64,000 nucleotides of DNA from assembly GCA_964527215.1 (NCBI GenBank), contig CAZGNZ010000017.1:1-64000 (forward strand). The letters are read 5' to 3'. The notes under the pieces are model-generated. The model ran no database searches and was not told where the DNA came from. It saw nothing but the letters and a program-made list of their open reading frames with translations. Below, in pieces: positions 38,147 through 48,354 of this stretch (within the stretch, counting starts at the first letter, position 1; every line of letters begins with the position of its first letter). The position numbers were made by a program, and so were the translations under genes. Source of the DNA: CAZGNZ01 sp964527215 (GTDB taxonomy: Bacteria; Fidelibacterota; Marinisomatia; SCGC-AAA003-L08; JACNLC01).

Positions 38147-39427
38147 ATGGCAATTACATCAATCGTCGGCGGTCAGTGGGGAGATGAAGGCAAAGGCAAA
38201 ATTGTCGATTACCTCAGCAGTAACGTAGAGATAGTGGCCCGGTATCAGGGCGGTGCCAATGCCGGCCATACCGTCTTCATCGGGGAACAGAAACTGATTC
38301 TCCACCAGATTCCATCGGGCATTCTGCGGTCCAACTGCCAATGCCTTCTGGGGAACGGGATGGTATTCGACCCGGTTGGATTCTCGGATGAACTGGACTC
38401 CCTGAAATCAAACAGCATTGATACCGGCGGCCGGCTTCATCTTTCGTATTATACACATATTGTCACACCAATCCATAAGGCCATTGACCGCTGTCAGGAA
38501 GCTGCATCCGGACACCGGATCGGGACAACAGGCCGGGGTATCGGACCGACTTACAGCGATAAAACCAACCGGATCGGTATTCGCGGACATGATCTGCAGG
38601 ACAGCAGTCTGCTGAAAACCAAAATCGCCGACCGCATCCGCCTCGCCCTGGATTCGGGAGATATTACGCCGAAAGAAGTGCCGGTGATTGAATCCCAGCT
38701 GCCCGCCTTTTATTCTGCAGCCCAGCTGGCATCAGGTTATCTGGACGATGTATTTTCCATCGTTCAGGAAAATATCAAAACCGGCCGGAATATCCTCATT
38801 GAAGGTGCTCAGGGAGCTATGCTGGATCTGGATCACGGCACATATCCCTTTGTGACTTCCTCAAATCCGACGATCGGCGGTGTTTCCACCGGGCTGGGCC
38901 TGCCCACCACGGCCATTGATCGGCGCATCGGAATCTTTAAAGCCTATACGACACGGGTCGGGAATGGCCCCTTTCCCACAGAACTGAAAAACGAGGACGG
39001 AGCCAGACTGCAGCATCTGGGACACGAATTTGGCGCAACCACCGGCCGTGAACGGCGCTGCGGATGGTTTGATGCTGTCCTTGCAAGATACTCCTCACAA
39101 GTGAACGGACTTACGGAAATTGCACTCACCAAAATCGATGTTCTGGATGAGTTTGAAGAAATAAAGGTCTGCACCGGCTACAAAAAACCGGACGGCACCA
39201 TCACGCAGAAGATGTCTGAAGTACTGTACCGACTGGAGGATGTAACTCCTGTCTATGAAACGCTGCCCGGCTGGAAAGAGAACACCAGCGATATTGAGCA
39301 TTACGATGTCCTTCCGGAAAGAGCAAAACAGTACTGTCAATTCATCACCGAGCTGACAGACACCCCCGTGAAAATTGTTTCCACAGGACCTGAACGCAAC
39401 CAGATTATTGTAAAACCCGAAGTGTGA
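38147..39427 (+). CDS. purA: Adenylosuccinate synthetase
   Basis: Joins IMP and aspartate using GTP to give adenylosuccinate, the first committed step to AMP. The 426-aa length is typical. The N-terminal P-loop is GGQWGDEGKGK (from residue 7), followed by the NAGHT stretch containing the catalytic histidine. GTTGRGIGP and the C-terminal guanine-recognition loop region are also present. A moderate GGAAG lies upstream of the ATG. The gene sits just past the secDF terminator and probably has its own promoter in the short gap. No purine riboswitch was seen. Confidence 0.97.
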   Translation: MAITSIVGGQWGDEGKGKIVDYLSSNVEIVARYQGGANAGHTVFIGEQKLILHQIPSGILRSNCQCLLGNGMVFDPVGFSDELDSLKSNSIDTGGRLHLSYYTHIVTPIHKAIDRCQEAASGHRIGTTGRGIGPTYSDKTNRIGIRGHDLQDSSLLKTKIADRIRLALDSGDITPKEVPVIESQLPAFYSAAQLASGYLDDVFSIVQENIKTGRNILIEGAQGAMLDLDHGTYPFVTSSNPTIGGVSTGLGLPTTAIDRRIGIFKAYTTRVGNGPFPTELKNEDGARLQHLGHEFGATTGRERRCGWFDAVLARYSSQVNGLTEIALTKIDVLDEFEEIKVCTGYKKPDGTITQKMSEVLYRLEDVTPVYETLPGWKENTSDIEHYDVLPERAKQYCQFITELTDTPVKIVSTGPERNQIIVKPEV

Positions 39428-39662
39428 ACTGCCGTGTATTGAAAATTTCTCGTTGGAAATATCTCTCAGCAAAGGCGGAATACCATCAATTTCCAATGCC
39501 GGATGCCCCCCCGCACCCATCCAAAAATCATTCCGTTCAACGGACAAAACCGTTCACCTGCAGAGCCGTTTTTATTTTAATTCCTTATTTATGGTCAAAG
39601 CCTATTAATTTTTCATTCAGGCTGGACCCTTTTTTACCCATATTCACAGGAACATTTCTGCC

Positions 39663-42311
39663 ATGTTACGGTCATTTTTGCTTATCCCTGTACTGACAGT
39701 CTTTGCATTTTCAACCCTGTTTGCAGAAAAAGACATCGTTCTGGCGGAACCGGTTACGGGTGCGGCAGATGAACCGGCACAGGCAGATGACAAGGAGTCT
39801 GAAACTGAGCTTCCGCTTTTTGAAGAACATATTCAGGATTTTGAATTTTTCCCGGGGCTGTTTGACATTTACCGCAATACGGAAAAAGATGAATATTTTC
39901 TCGCCCTGCACCCGGATCAGCTGGAAGTGATTTATCTGCTCAGCATCACCCGTCAGACAGGTGATGCCGGGAGTTTTGACAGCGGCGCCATGATGGGAAG
40001 CCTTCCCATGGTGTTACATAAATTTAACAAATCAATACAGTTGCGACGGATTAATACCCGTTTTCGGGCAGAAAACAATCCTCCCATGGAACGCGCTCTG
40101 GACAATGCCCTTAATCCATCCATTATTCTGACAACCGACATACTGACCGAACCAGATACCCTTCATGGGAAAATCCTCATTGACCTGAAAAAACTGTTTC
40201 TGAACGACCGTTTTACCCAGATCGGTTACATTACCGGAGAATGGAAACGTAAATACCAGTTTGATCAGGACAACTCCCGGTTCAATTCTCTGAAATCATT
40301 TCCTCTGAATACGGAAATCGATGTCCTGCTTCATTTCAAATCAGATAAACCGCATCGTTCCGTCACTCTGCCCGACTCCCGGTCCATGCTGCATCGGTAT
40401 CATTTCAGTCTGTCAGCACTGCCGGAATCAGATTATGTACCGCGGCCTGCGGACGATCGTGTGGGATATTTCCTGACCATGTATCAGGATTATTCCACTG
40501 TGGAACAGGATTCTCCCTATAAATACCTGATCAACCGCTGGAATCTGAAAAAGAAAGATCCGAATGCAGACCTGTCCCCGCCGGTAAAGCCGATCACATT
40601 CTGGCTCGAAAACACGATTCCGATCGAGTACCGTCCAGCCATCGAACAAGCCATTCTGCTCTGGAATGACGCCTTTGAACGAATCGGTTATCAGGATGCG
40701 GTGGTCGTGAAGCAAATGCCGGACGATGCAGACTGGGATCCGGCGGATGTCCGCTACAATACCATACGCTGGATCATACAGCCCGGCGGCGGATACGCAG
40801 TGGGACCTTCCCGGGCCAACCCATTTACGGGGGAAATATATGATGCGGACATTCGTATCAGTGCAGATTTTGTCCGTCATTTTTATACGGATGTCGCTGA
40901 AATGATTGCCCCGCTGTCCCTGTCCGAAGTTCTGTCGGAAGCCCGGTTGGAATCCGAACATCGGACCGGCAGACATGAATGCCGGTATGCCGCAGAAAAA
41001 GCCCACCAGATGTCCTTTGCCTGGGATCTGCTGGCCGCCAGAGGGCTCACGGACAACATGAATCGGGAACAGTTTATTAATGACGGTCTGATTGATCTGG
41101 TGGTCCACGAAGTAGGGCATACGCTTGGACTGAGACATAATTTTAAAGGCAGCCACGTCTACCCGGAAGATCTGCTGCAGGACAAGCAGTTTACTGAAAA
41201 TTTCGGATTGACATCGTCGGTTATGGATTACGCACCACTGAACATCTCCCTTCCCGGGGATTCCCAGGGGTCTTATTTTCAGACTGCACTGGGAGTATGG
41301 GATTACTGGGTTATTGAATACGGCTACGGGGATGCGGAATACCGTGGGTTTGACTCTGAAGACACATATCTTGAACATCTTGCCGGGATGGTTGCCGAAC
41401 CCATGCTGGATTACTGCACGGATGAAGATGCACGGGGATATTCCGCCTGGGGCATGGATCCGTCCTGCAGTCTGTATGATTTAACCAGCAATCCGTTGGA
41501 ATACTATCAGACACGTGTGGATCTGGTACATGAACTATGGCAGGGGCTGCCTGACAATTCTGTGCAGCCTGGTGGTGAATATCAGGATGTGCGCAACGTT
41601 TTTTTCCAGGGCATTCGGGAATATCGGAATTTATCACGCAATGTACCGAAATACATTGGCGGTGTCTATGTCTATCGCGGTCATATCGGTGACCATACCG
41701 AAAAGTGGCCATATGAAGCTGTGCCGGCAGCTGAGCAGCGGGAGGCACTGGCATTTCTAAATAAGGTTTTGTTCAGTGCGGATGCATTTGAGTTTTCCCC
41801 GGAATTGTTAAGCATGCTGACCCCCGAATATCGTGGTGATTTTTACGGCGGTCTGTGGAGAAGCGGTCGGCAGGATGTGCCCATTCACAGTGAAATCCGT
41901 GTTATTCAGGCCGGTGCGCTTGTCCGCCTGTATTCCGCGGCAACCCTGGAAAGGCTGCTGGACAATGAAATTCGGTATCGCCGGGAAAAAGAAGTTTTTA
42001 CCATGGCTGAACTGTTCGAAACATTAAGAGACAATATATGGAACGAGCTGGACAGCGGCAGTAATATTATCAGTTTCAGGCGGGAACTGCAGCGGATGCA
42101 TCTCAAACTGCTTCAGGATATTATTTTGGAAAAACCTGACAAATATCCGCTGGATGCCGTCGCTCTGGCGCGCTATGATCTTTTAGCACTTGGTGAAAAA
42201 ATACCCGGTGTTATCCATCGTCCCGGTATTTCAACCATTAACAAAGCACATTTACAGGAAGTGAAAGCGTCCATAGAAGGAACATTGGAAGCACACCTGA
42301 GCCGGGACTGA
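39663..42311 (+). CDS. Exported zinc-dependent metalloprotease (metzincin-like, DUF5117-type)
   Basis: An 882-aa protein with a signal peptide (LRSFLLIPVLTVFAFSTLFA) and an acidic segment after it. The zinc site is HEVGHTLGLRH, with ligands H482, H486 and H492 and catalytic E483. A Met-turn candidate (SSVMDYAP) follows at about 35 residues. This matches the metzincin pattern HExxHxxGxxH seen in the zinc-dependent proteases with DUF5117 and DUF5118 domains. The long regions before and after the site resemble those family domains. It is expected to act in the periplasm or outside the cell. AGGAA lies upstream of the ATG. Substrates are unknown, and no adjacent gene suggests one. Confidence 0.88.
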   Translation: MLRSFLLIPVLTVFAFSTLFAEKDIVLAEPVTGAADEPAQADDKESETELPLFEEHIQDFEFFPGLFDIYRNTEKDEYFLALHPDQLEVIYLLSITRQTGDAGSFDSGAMMGSLPMVLHKFNKSIQLRRINTRFRAENNPPMERALDNALNPSIILTTDILTEPDTLHGKILIDLKKLFLNDRFTQIGYITGEWKRKYQFDQDNSRFNSLKSFPLNTEIDVLLHFKSDKPHRSVTLPDSRSMLHRYHFSLSALPESDYVPRPADDRVGYFLTMYQDYSTVEQDSPYKYLINRWNLKKKDPNADLSPPVKPITFWLENTIPIEYRPAIEQAILLWNDAFERIGYQDAVVVKQMPDDADWDPADVRYNTIRWIIQPGGGYAVGPSRANPFTGEIYDADIRISADFVRHFYTDVAEMIAPLSLSEVLSEARLESEHRTGRHECRYAAEKAHQMSFAWDLLAARGLTDNMNREQFINDGLIDLVVHEVGHTLGLRHNFKGSHVYPEDLLQDKQFTENFGLTSSVMDYAPLNISLPGDSQGSYFQTALGVWDYWVIEYGYGDAEYRGFDSEDTYLEHLAGMVAEPMLDYCTDEDARGYSAWGMDPSCSLYDLTSNPLEYYQTRVDLVHELWQGLPDNSVQPGGEYQDVRNVFFQGIREYRNLSRNVPKYIGGVYVYRGHIGDHTEKWPYEAVPAAEQREALAFLNKVLFSADAFEFSPELLSMLTPEYRGDFYGGLWRSGRQDVPIHSEIRVIQAGALVRLYSAATLERLLDNEIRYRREKEVFTMAELFETLRDNIWNELDSGSNIISFRRELQRMHLKLLQDIILEKPDKYPLDAVALARYDLLALGEKIPGVIHRPGISTINKAHLQEVKASIEGTLEAHLSRD

Positions 42312-42404
42312 CCCTGTGACTGCTGCCGAATTGAAGTAAGACGAAAAGCAATTAAGAAACCAGATTTTGTAATTCCAAACTAAATAAACTATCTGCACCC
42401 CATT

Positions 42405-44918
42405 ATGAATGATATAAAAGTACTGATTGTTGAAGACGAAGTTAATCTGTGTGAGCTGGTAAAGCTGGGTTTGGAAAATATGGCCAGTAATTATCAGATT
42501 TATATCGCTCACAACGGACAAGATGCACTAGAGGTTTTGGATAAAACAGCCATTGACGTGATGGTGACGGATATCCGGATGCCCGGCATCAGCGGGATTG
42601 AACTCCTGGAAAAAACCAATGAGCTCTTCCCCGCTCTTCAGACCATTGTGATAACAGGTCATGGTGATCTGGACAATGCCATTGAAGCCCTGCGCCTCGG
42701 TGCCCTGAATTATATCAAAAAACCCGTCTCTTTTGAAGTACTGCATTTTTCAATTCAGAAAGGGATAGAAAAAGCAAACCTGAAGCACCAGCTGGAGGCG
42801 AACGAGCAAAAATTCCGGAATGCTTTTATGTCTGCCCCGATGGGCATGATGATATTTAAACCGCACCACCCGTTTATTCAGGTTAATCAGACAGTCTGCA
42901 GCATGCTGGGGTATTCTGAAAAGGAACTTCTGAAGAAAACCATTGAGGATATTACCAATCCCATCAGCATTGAAAAAGAGTCAGAAACCATCTCGAAACT
43001 GATGGCCGGCGAAGAAGACAGCGCCAGTTACCAGACGAGATATATCTGCTCGGACAAACATGAGATATGGTGTAATGTGCATCTGTCCCGCTCAGATGAC
43101 AGCACAGGCCGGACAGCCCATCTCATCGCCCAGGTTTTGGACGTTTCGGATCAGATTAAGGGATCCAAAATCAGGTCAGCCACCTACAAAATCTCCCAGG
43201 CCGCCCATATGGCCACCAGTCCTGAGGAACTGTTCAAAAGTATCCACGACGCCATTGCCGAGCTGATGCCGGCCAGTAATTTCTTCATTGCCCTTCACGA
43301 TAAAGAAAACAATAAGCTGAATTTTCCCTATTTTGTGGATGAGAATGATCCCCCGCCCGATCCTCAGGCTTTGGAAAAAGGGCTGACAGAGTATGTTCTG
43401 AACAGCGGCAGTCCCCTTTGGGCGCCCCCGGACGTGTTTGAAGAACTGCTGCGAAACGGGGACATAGAGATTCTGGGGACACCGGCGGTTGACTGGCTGG
43501 GAGTACCTCTTACAGCCAATGATGAAGTGATGGGCGTCATGGTCATTCAGAGCTATACGGAAGGCGTATGCTTCAGCGAGGATGATCAGCAGGTTCTGGT
43601 ATTTGTTTCTGAGCAGATAGCCATGTCCATCCGGCAAAAAATAATTCTGGATGCGCTTCAGAGTTCTGAAGAACAGTACCGCACCCTGATTGAACATTCC
43701 AACGACATGATTTTCACCTGCGATACTCGCGGAAACTTTACATTTGTTAATTCTCAGACGGAGACCATCACCGGATACAAGTTGGAAAAACTTTCGGGCA
43801 AACCTTTGACGATTGTCTCTCATCCTGATGATATTGACACCGTGAATGACGCATTAAAACGGCTTAAGACCGGTGAAACCGCCAACTACGAAACTCGAAT
43901 TTTTGGTTCAGACGGCCAGGTGATATATCTGGATGTTAACAGTACACCATTGTATGAAAAAAACAAACTGCTTGGAATTGTGGGTTTCGGAAGAGACATC
44001 ACGGAGCAGAAACTTGCAGAAGCCGCCCTGGAGGTGGAACGGGCATATCTGGATGAACTGTTTCTCAGTGTTCCCGAAGGCATTGTACTTGTAGATAATC
44101 AGAGCAATATCATTCGGATTAATCCGGAATTCACCAATATTTTTGGGTACACTGAAGAGGAAGTCATCGGCAAAAATATCGATGATCTTGTGACAAATGA
44201 GGAAGTCAAGGACGAAGCGACACAGCTGACCAAAGTGTTTGGTGAGGGCAATCGTCGGAAAATAGAATCCATGCGGTACCGCAAGCACGGAGCTCCCGTA
44301 CACGTATCCATCATTGGTGCTCCCATTCAGCTGTCCACGGGTCAGGTGGCCGTGTATGCCATCTACCGGGATATCACAGAACGCAAAAATGCAGAGGCAG
44401 AACTTGCATACCGGGCCCGCAATGATTCCTTAACCGGATTGTACAACCGCCCCAGCTGTTTCGACCGCCTGGAACAGGAGCTCTCCTATGCCAAACGTTA
44501 TAAAGTGGATCGGGCGGTTCTGTTTCTGGATGTGGACAGTTTTAAAAAGGTCAACGACCTCTACGGTCACGATGCCGGTGATAAAATCCTGATTGAAGTT
44601 GCCCAGCGGCTGAAAGAGTCCCTGCGTGAAAGTGACAGCCTGTACCGTCTGGGCGGAGATGAATTTGTTATCATTCTCAGCAATCCCGATGAAATTTGTC
44701 CCGAAATTGTGGCAGGACGATTGAATGATGCGCTGTCAATGCCTTATGACATTTGCGGACACCACATCGATTTTGTAACCGCCAGTATCGGAATCAGCAA
44801 ATACCCCGAAGATGCCATTGATGTATCAACACTGGTTAACAGAGCGGATAAGGCCATGTATGAGGCCAAAAAAGCTGGAAAAAACTGTTTCCGAAATTAT
44901 ACGGATCACATGGAATAG
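42405..44918 (+). CDS. Response regulator diguanylate cyclase (REC-PAS-GAF-PAS-PAS-GGDEF)
   Basis: An 837-aa soluble protein. REC (1-125) is complete: acidic pair in IVEDE, Asp in VTDIRMPGISG, Thr in ITGHG and Lys in KKPVSF. PAS (about 130-250), GAF (about 265-420) and two further PAS modules (about 425-545 and 555-665) follow. The GGDEF domain (about 670-835) has LTGLYNR and the active site GGDEF near 752-756. An RESD inhibitory site lies five residues before it, so product inhibition by c-di-GMP is expected. There is no EAL domain. Its receiver is very similar to that of the kinase at 23875-26988, which makes that kinase family a candidate input. Confidence 0.95.
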   Translation: MNDIKVLIVEDEVNLCELVKLGLENMASNYQIYIAHNGQDALEVLDKTAIDVMVTDIRMPGISGIELLEKTNELFPALQTIVITGHGDLDNAIEALRLGALNYIKKPVSFEVLHFSIQKGIEKANLKHQLEANEQKFRNAFMSAPMGMMIFKPHHPFIQVNQTVCSMLGYSEKELLKKTIEDITNPISIEKESETISKLMAGEEDSASYQTRYICSDKHEIWCNVHLSRSDDSTGRTAHLIAQVLDVSDQIKGSKIRSATYKISQAAHMATSPEELFKSIHDAIAELMPASNFFIALHDKENNKLNFPYFVDENDPPPDPQALEKGLTEYVLNSGSPLWAPPDVFEELLRNGDIEILGTPAVDWLGVPLTANDEVMGVMVIQSYTEGVCFSEDDQQVLVFVSEQIAMSIRQKIILDALQSSEEQYRTLIEHSNDMIFTCDTRGNFTFVNSQTETITGYKLEKLSGKPLTIVSHPDDIDTVNDALKRLKTGETANYETRIFGSDGQVIYLDVNSTPLYEKNKLLGIVGFGRDITEQKLAEAALEVERAYLDELFLSVPEGIVLVDNQSNIIRINPEFTNIFGYTEEEVIGKNIDDLVTNEEVKDEATQLTKVFGEGNRRKIESMRYRKHGAPVHVSIIGAPIQLSTGQVAVYAIYRDITERKNAEAELAYRARNDSLTGLYNRPSCFDRLEQELSYAKRYKVDRAVLFLDVDSFKKVNDLYGHDAGDKILIEVAQRLKESLRESDSLYRLGGDEFVIILSNPDEICPEIVAGRLNDALSMPYDICGHHIDFVTASIGISKYPEDAIDVSTLVNRADKAMYEAKKAGKNCFRNYTDHME

Positions 44919-45038
44919 CCCTTGAGCCCTGCAAATTTCCGGGGCTCGAAAAGCAGTCTTCCATTTTCAGGCCGCCACAGGGAAACAGGATGATGGCCGA
45001 AATTCTTGATATGTCAGTCACATTCCTGATGTATGCAG

Positions 45039-45062
45039 AAAACGCCCCTTTCGGGGCGTTTT
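45039..45062. terminator. Bidirectional intrinsic terminator between the GGDEF gene and nrdJb
   Basis: A 10-bp perfect stem (AAAACGCCCC with GGGGCGTTTT) and a TTTC loop, with the A and T runs forming part of the stem. Placed between convergent genes, it can stop transcription from both sides. Confidence 0.88.
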
Positions 45063-45115
45063 GAGTCTTACTGTGCCAAGCGTGGTATGCTCAGCGGAAA
45101 TGACTGTACCGAGAA

Positions 45116-45820
45116 CTACTTGTCACATTTACTGTAACCGCAGCTTGGATCCATGCAGATATCGCAGCCGTTTTCAAGCTTCAGTGTTCTATTCCCGCAT
45201 TCGGGACATATTTTGAACCGCGTCATTCCGCCATTGCCTTCATCGCTTGTGAAAACTTTCTGGACAGAACCGGTGGTTCTGGCTGCCATCGGAGGTCCGT
45301 TATCTGCCACCGGGCGGGGATCCGGCCGGTCAAGGATTCCAACGTCATAGAAAAACTGTTCAATGACATCTGCAATTTCCGCATAAAAGGAATGGTAGTA
45401 TTTTCCGCCCTTGAATGATCCTCCGCTTGGATCAAATATTCCCCTGAGTTCTTCCAGAATGAAGTAGGGATTTGGAGATCTTCTGAAAATGGCAGAGATC
45501 AGACGGGTCAGCACCACATACTCCGGTGCTCGTGAGAGGTCTTTGGAATTGATAAATATCTCGATGGGGCGTTTGCGGCCGTGCTCGTTATAATATCCCA
45601 GTGTGATGAAGACAGAATTTTTCACAAATGCGCTTTTTAATTTGTACACTTTGGCGTCCACACACTCCGGTCGGACAAAGGCAAACGGCTCCTGAGAAGC
45701 ATTTGGATAGGCAGCAGTCGTTTGGCCCGATTCTGACGACGGTGCCTGACCCGCGGAAGGTTCAGGCTTTGAAGGGGGCATATACTCTTTAATTTTACTT
45801 TCAGAATCTAGTTTAATCAC
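45116..45820 (-). CDS. nrdJb: Class II ribonucleotide reductase accessory chain (NrdJb-like, TSCPD and zinc ribbon)
   Basis: A 234-aa protein matching the small chain of split AdoCbl-dependent ribonucleotide reductases. A disordered, proline- and serine-rich start (about 1-45) leads to the TSCPD-type region (about 60-165). The C-terminus has CPECG and CDICMDPSCGYSKC, likely a zinc ribbon whose cysteines re-reduce the active site of the large chain. The start is GTG and overlaps the nrdJa stop by one base (TAGTG), so synthesis is coupled. In most bacteria these parts are fused in one NrdJ chain. The dedicated partner next door supports the assignment. Confidence 0.85.
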   Translation of the reverse strand: MIKLDSESKIKEYMPPSKPEPSAGQAPSSESGQTTAAYPNASQEPFAFVRPECVDAKVYKLKSAFVKNSVFITLGYYNEHGRKRPIEIFINSKDLSRAPEYVVLTRLISAIFRRSPNPYFILEELRGIFDPSGGSFKGGKYYHSFYAEIADVIEQFFYDVGILDRPDPRPVADNGPPMAARTTGSVQKVFTSDEGNGGMTRFKICPECGNRTLKLENGCDICMDPSCGYSKCDK

Positions 45821-48354
45821 TATTTAACTTCCTCTAAATCTTTACTGCTGTGTAAAAAATCATCAATGCCTGCTGAATTTCTGTTCAAATAATGATAAAC
45901 CGTGGTCAGCGAGCCATCCGGTAGTTTGAGAATTTCCTCTCCTTTGCAAAATACCGCGCTGCCATCTTCCCGTGTTATTTCAAAAATTCTGTCTTTTGCT
46001 TCCTGAAACGGCGTTTTAACTTCGTCAGTGGCCAGTATTGCGGAGCGGGATCCGTCCCGGTATACAGTAATGCCCTTCAGCTTTTTCTTCCAGGCAGACA
46101 AATAGATATCCGAGATAACCTCTGGTTCAATATCTTCAGCCAGATTAACGGTTGATGATATGCTGTGATCGATAAATTTCTGACAGACACTCTGAATTGT
46201 GACGCGGTGTTCAGGGTCAATATTGTGGGCAGTACTGTGAAAATATTCCGGCAGAATGTCATTGATGTCGGTTCTCTCATCCACCTGTTCCTGAAGGCCG
46301 TTTTTATCAATATAGGCTTTCACCGTGGAATGAAATACTTTGAACAGTTTGTTGTTGAACGACTCAGATCGTCGCGTATAAAACAGGGCGAAAATGGGTT
46401 CGATTCCCCCTGAAACACCAATATAGTTTTTTTCAGAAGACTGATATCCTAATACGATATTGGAAATTGAACCGGTGGGAGCAATAGACATGATGGCCAT
46501 GTTCCGCAAACCGTTTTTCTTAATAAGGGCTCTGGTTTCATCGCTGAGAGCTTCTTTGATAAACGGGCAGCGCATATATTCCCGCTGACTGAAAATCGGG
46601 GATGCACCCTTTTCCTCTGCCAGGCCGGCCGAAGCCTGATACGCCGCATTGGTGATGAAACTCATAATCTCGTTCATGATCTCCAGCCCTTCGGGAGATC
46701 CATAGGGTACCGAAAGCTGGTTCAGCATGTCTGCCACGCCCATGATTCCCAAACCCAGTCGCCGGGTTTCGGCTGCAGCGCGCCGCTGTTTTTCCAATGC
46801 ATTGAGATCTTCATTCCATTTGACAACATTGTCAAGAAAGCGCACCAGAACCCGCGTGGTTTCTGCAAGCTGATCCCAGTTGATCCGGGCATCAGGCTCA
46901 TAGCCGTTGTCCACAAACCGCGACAGGTTGACTGAACCAAGATTACAGGCACCTCCGCTTTCCAAGGGAACTTCCGCACATGGATTGGTGCTGATGATGG
47001 GGCGTCCGACATAGTTGGAGGGTGAATATCGGCTCATGGTTGACCAGAATATCAGACCCGGTTCTGCAGTGCGGTAATTGCCTTCTATAAACTGATCCCA
47101 GATTTCACGGGCTTTGACCATCTTTCGAATCTCGCCTGTGGGATCACTGCTGAAATACAGCATGAAGTCACCGGACTGCCGAACAGCCAGATCAAACTCC
47201 TGATCCTGAAGCATGAATACGCAGTCGCCGTAAACATCCCGCTTTGCAGCATCCTGAAAACAGCCCTGCTTAAGGGTTACGCCATAATCCTGGAAAAGCC
47301 GGTTATTCAGTTCCACAAATGAATCAAACGTGCTGAGCAACTCATATTCATTTATGTTTTTACAGGGGATGCCGGCAGAATAATGATTATCCTCGGAATG
47401 CGGTGAATTCTTGATCAGATTGCGGTTTAATTTTTTATATACAATATATGTGTTTTCACCATATTTTTTCTGCTCATCCACAGCCTGCATAAACTCATCA
47501 CTGGCTTTGATGGAGATATTGGCAAAACGAACCTGTATATTTTCTGCTACCTGTTTCTGAATCGCGTCCAGCTGTTTTTCATCAAACATACCGGACCACT
47601 TACACTGTTCAACGATCTGATTGGTGACCCAGTTCGGATCCTGTTTGGCTTTAATGAAATGAAAAATGTCCGGATGCTTGATATCAATGGTCAGCATGAG
47701 AGCACCCCGGCGGCCGCTTTGACCGATCAGACCAGTGGTCAGTGAATAAAGTTCCATGAAGGATACCGCACCCGAAGATGAATCGGCAGCATTGTGCACC
47801 ACCGCATCTTTCGGACGCAGACATGAAATATCCACTCCGACACCACCGCCATAGGAATAGGTCCGGGCACATTCAAATGCCGCCTTGTAAATGGAGTCAA
47901 TATCATCATCATCGATCCTGGCCACAAAGCAGTTGGCCAGTGTTTTCAGACGATAGAGATCACCGGCACCGGCCAGTACTCTGCCGCCCGGCATGAATCG
48001 ACCTTCATATAATTCAGTATAGAACCTTTCCGCCCACTGTCTCTGTTTGGGGCGTGAGGGTTCGACGGTTGCCATAAAAGCGGAAATTCTTTTGAAAGCA
48101 TCCTCCGGACGCTTTTCAATAAGTTCGTTGTCCAAATCTTTAAGATAATATTTTTTTGCGTAAATATTCTGCGCAAGCTCACTGTCACCAAGGTAATCCG
48201 GATGCGTTGGAAGCGTACCGTCGTCTATCTTTTCCTGAAGATAATATGTCAGTTCCTGATATGTACCGACACGCTTTTTCCCAATAACTGAAACTGTTTT
48301 GCCATGATGATTGAACATTTTATCAATCAATTGAAAACCTCTTTCACTCTGCAC
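45820..48354 (-). CDS. nrdJ: Adenosylcobalamin-dependent ribonucleoside-diphosphate reductase, catalytic chain (NrdJa)
   Basis: Makes deoxyribonucleotides with a radical started by adenosylcobalamin, without oxygen dependence. The 844-aa protein has an N-terminal cysteine in LANCFVAR (near 140) and the radical-site region NPCAEVPLESGGACNLGS (near 457). MSIAPTGSISN and the late KGITVYRDGSR seal are also present. After that motif there is an extra tail of about 65 residues in place of the usual redox-active cysteine tail, which is on the separate downstream chain. No class I (nrdAB) or class III (nrdD) genes are in the window. No cobalamin riboswitch was found in the gap upstream. Confidence 0.93.
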   Translation of the reverse strand: MQSERGFQLIDKMFNHHGKTVSVIGKKRVGTYQELTYYLQEKIDDGTLPTHPDYLGDSELAQNIYAKKYYLKDLDNELIEKRPEDAFKRISAFMATVEPSRPKQRQWAERFYTELYEGRFMPGGRVLAGAGDLYRLKTLANCFVARIDDDDIDSIYKAAFECARTYSYGGGVGVDISCLRPKDAVVHNAADSSSGAVSFMELYSLTTGLIGQSGRRGALMLTIDIKHPDIFHFIKAKQDPNWVTNQIVEQCKWSGMFDEKQLDAIQKQVAENIQVRFANISIKASDEFMQAVDEQKKYGENTYIVYKKLNRNLIKNSPHSEDNHYSAGIPCKNINEYELLSTFDSFVELNNRLFQDYGVTLKQGCFQDAAKRDVYGDCVFMLQDQEFDLAVRQSGDFMLYFSSDPTGEIRKMVKAREIWDQFIEGNYRTAEPGLIFWSTMSRYSPSNYVGRPIISTNPCAEVPLESGGACNLGSVNLSRFVDNGYEPDARINWDQLAETTRVLVRFLDNVVKWNEDLNALEKQRRAAAETRRLGLGIMGVADMLNQLSVPYGSPEGLEIMNEIMSFITNAAYQASAGLAEEKGASPIFSQREYMRCPFIKEALSDETRALIKKNGLRNMAIMSIAPTGSISNIVLGYQSSEKNYIGVSGGIEPIFALFYTRRSESFNNKLFKVFHSTVKAYIDKNGLQEQVDERTDINDILPEYFHSTAHNIDPEHRVTIQSVCQKFIDHSISSTVNLAEDIEPEVISDIYLSAWKKKLKGITVYRDGSRSAILATDEVKTPFQEAKDRIFEITREDGSAVFCKGEEILKLPDGSLTTVYHYLNRNSAGIDDFLHSSKDLEEVK

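Noticed and set aside
40428..41378. 316-codon minus-strand frame opposite the metalloprotease
   Set aside because: Antisense shadow of a gene with an intact zinc site; no plausible start signal or family.
46400..46420. tRNA-like T-loop string GGTTCGATTCCCC
   Set aside because: It lies inside the nrdJ coding sequence and no matching acceptor or anticodon stems surround it.
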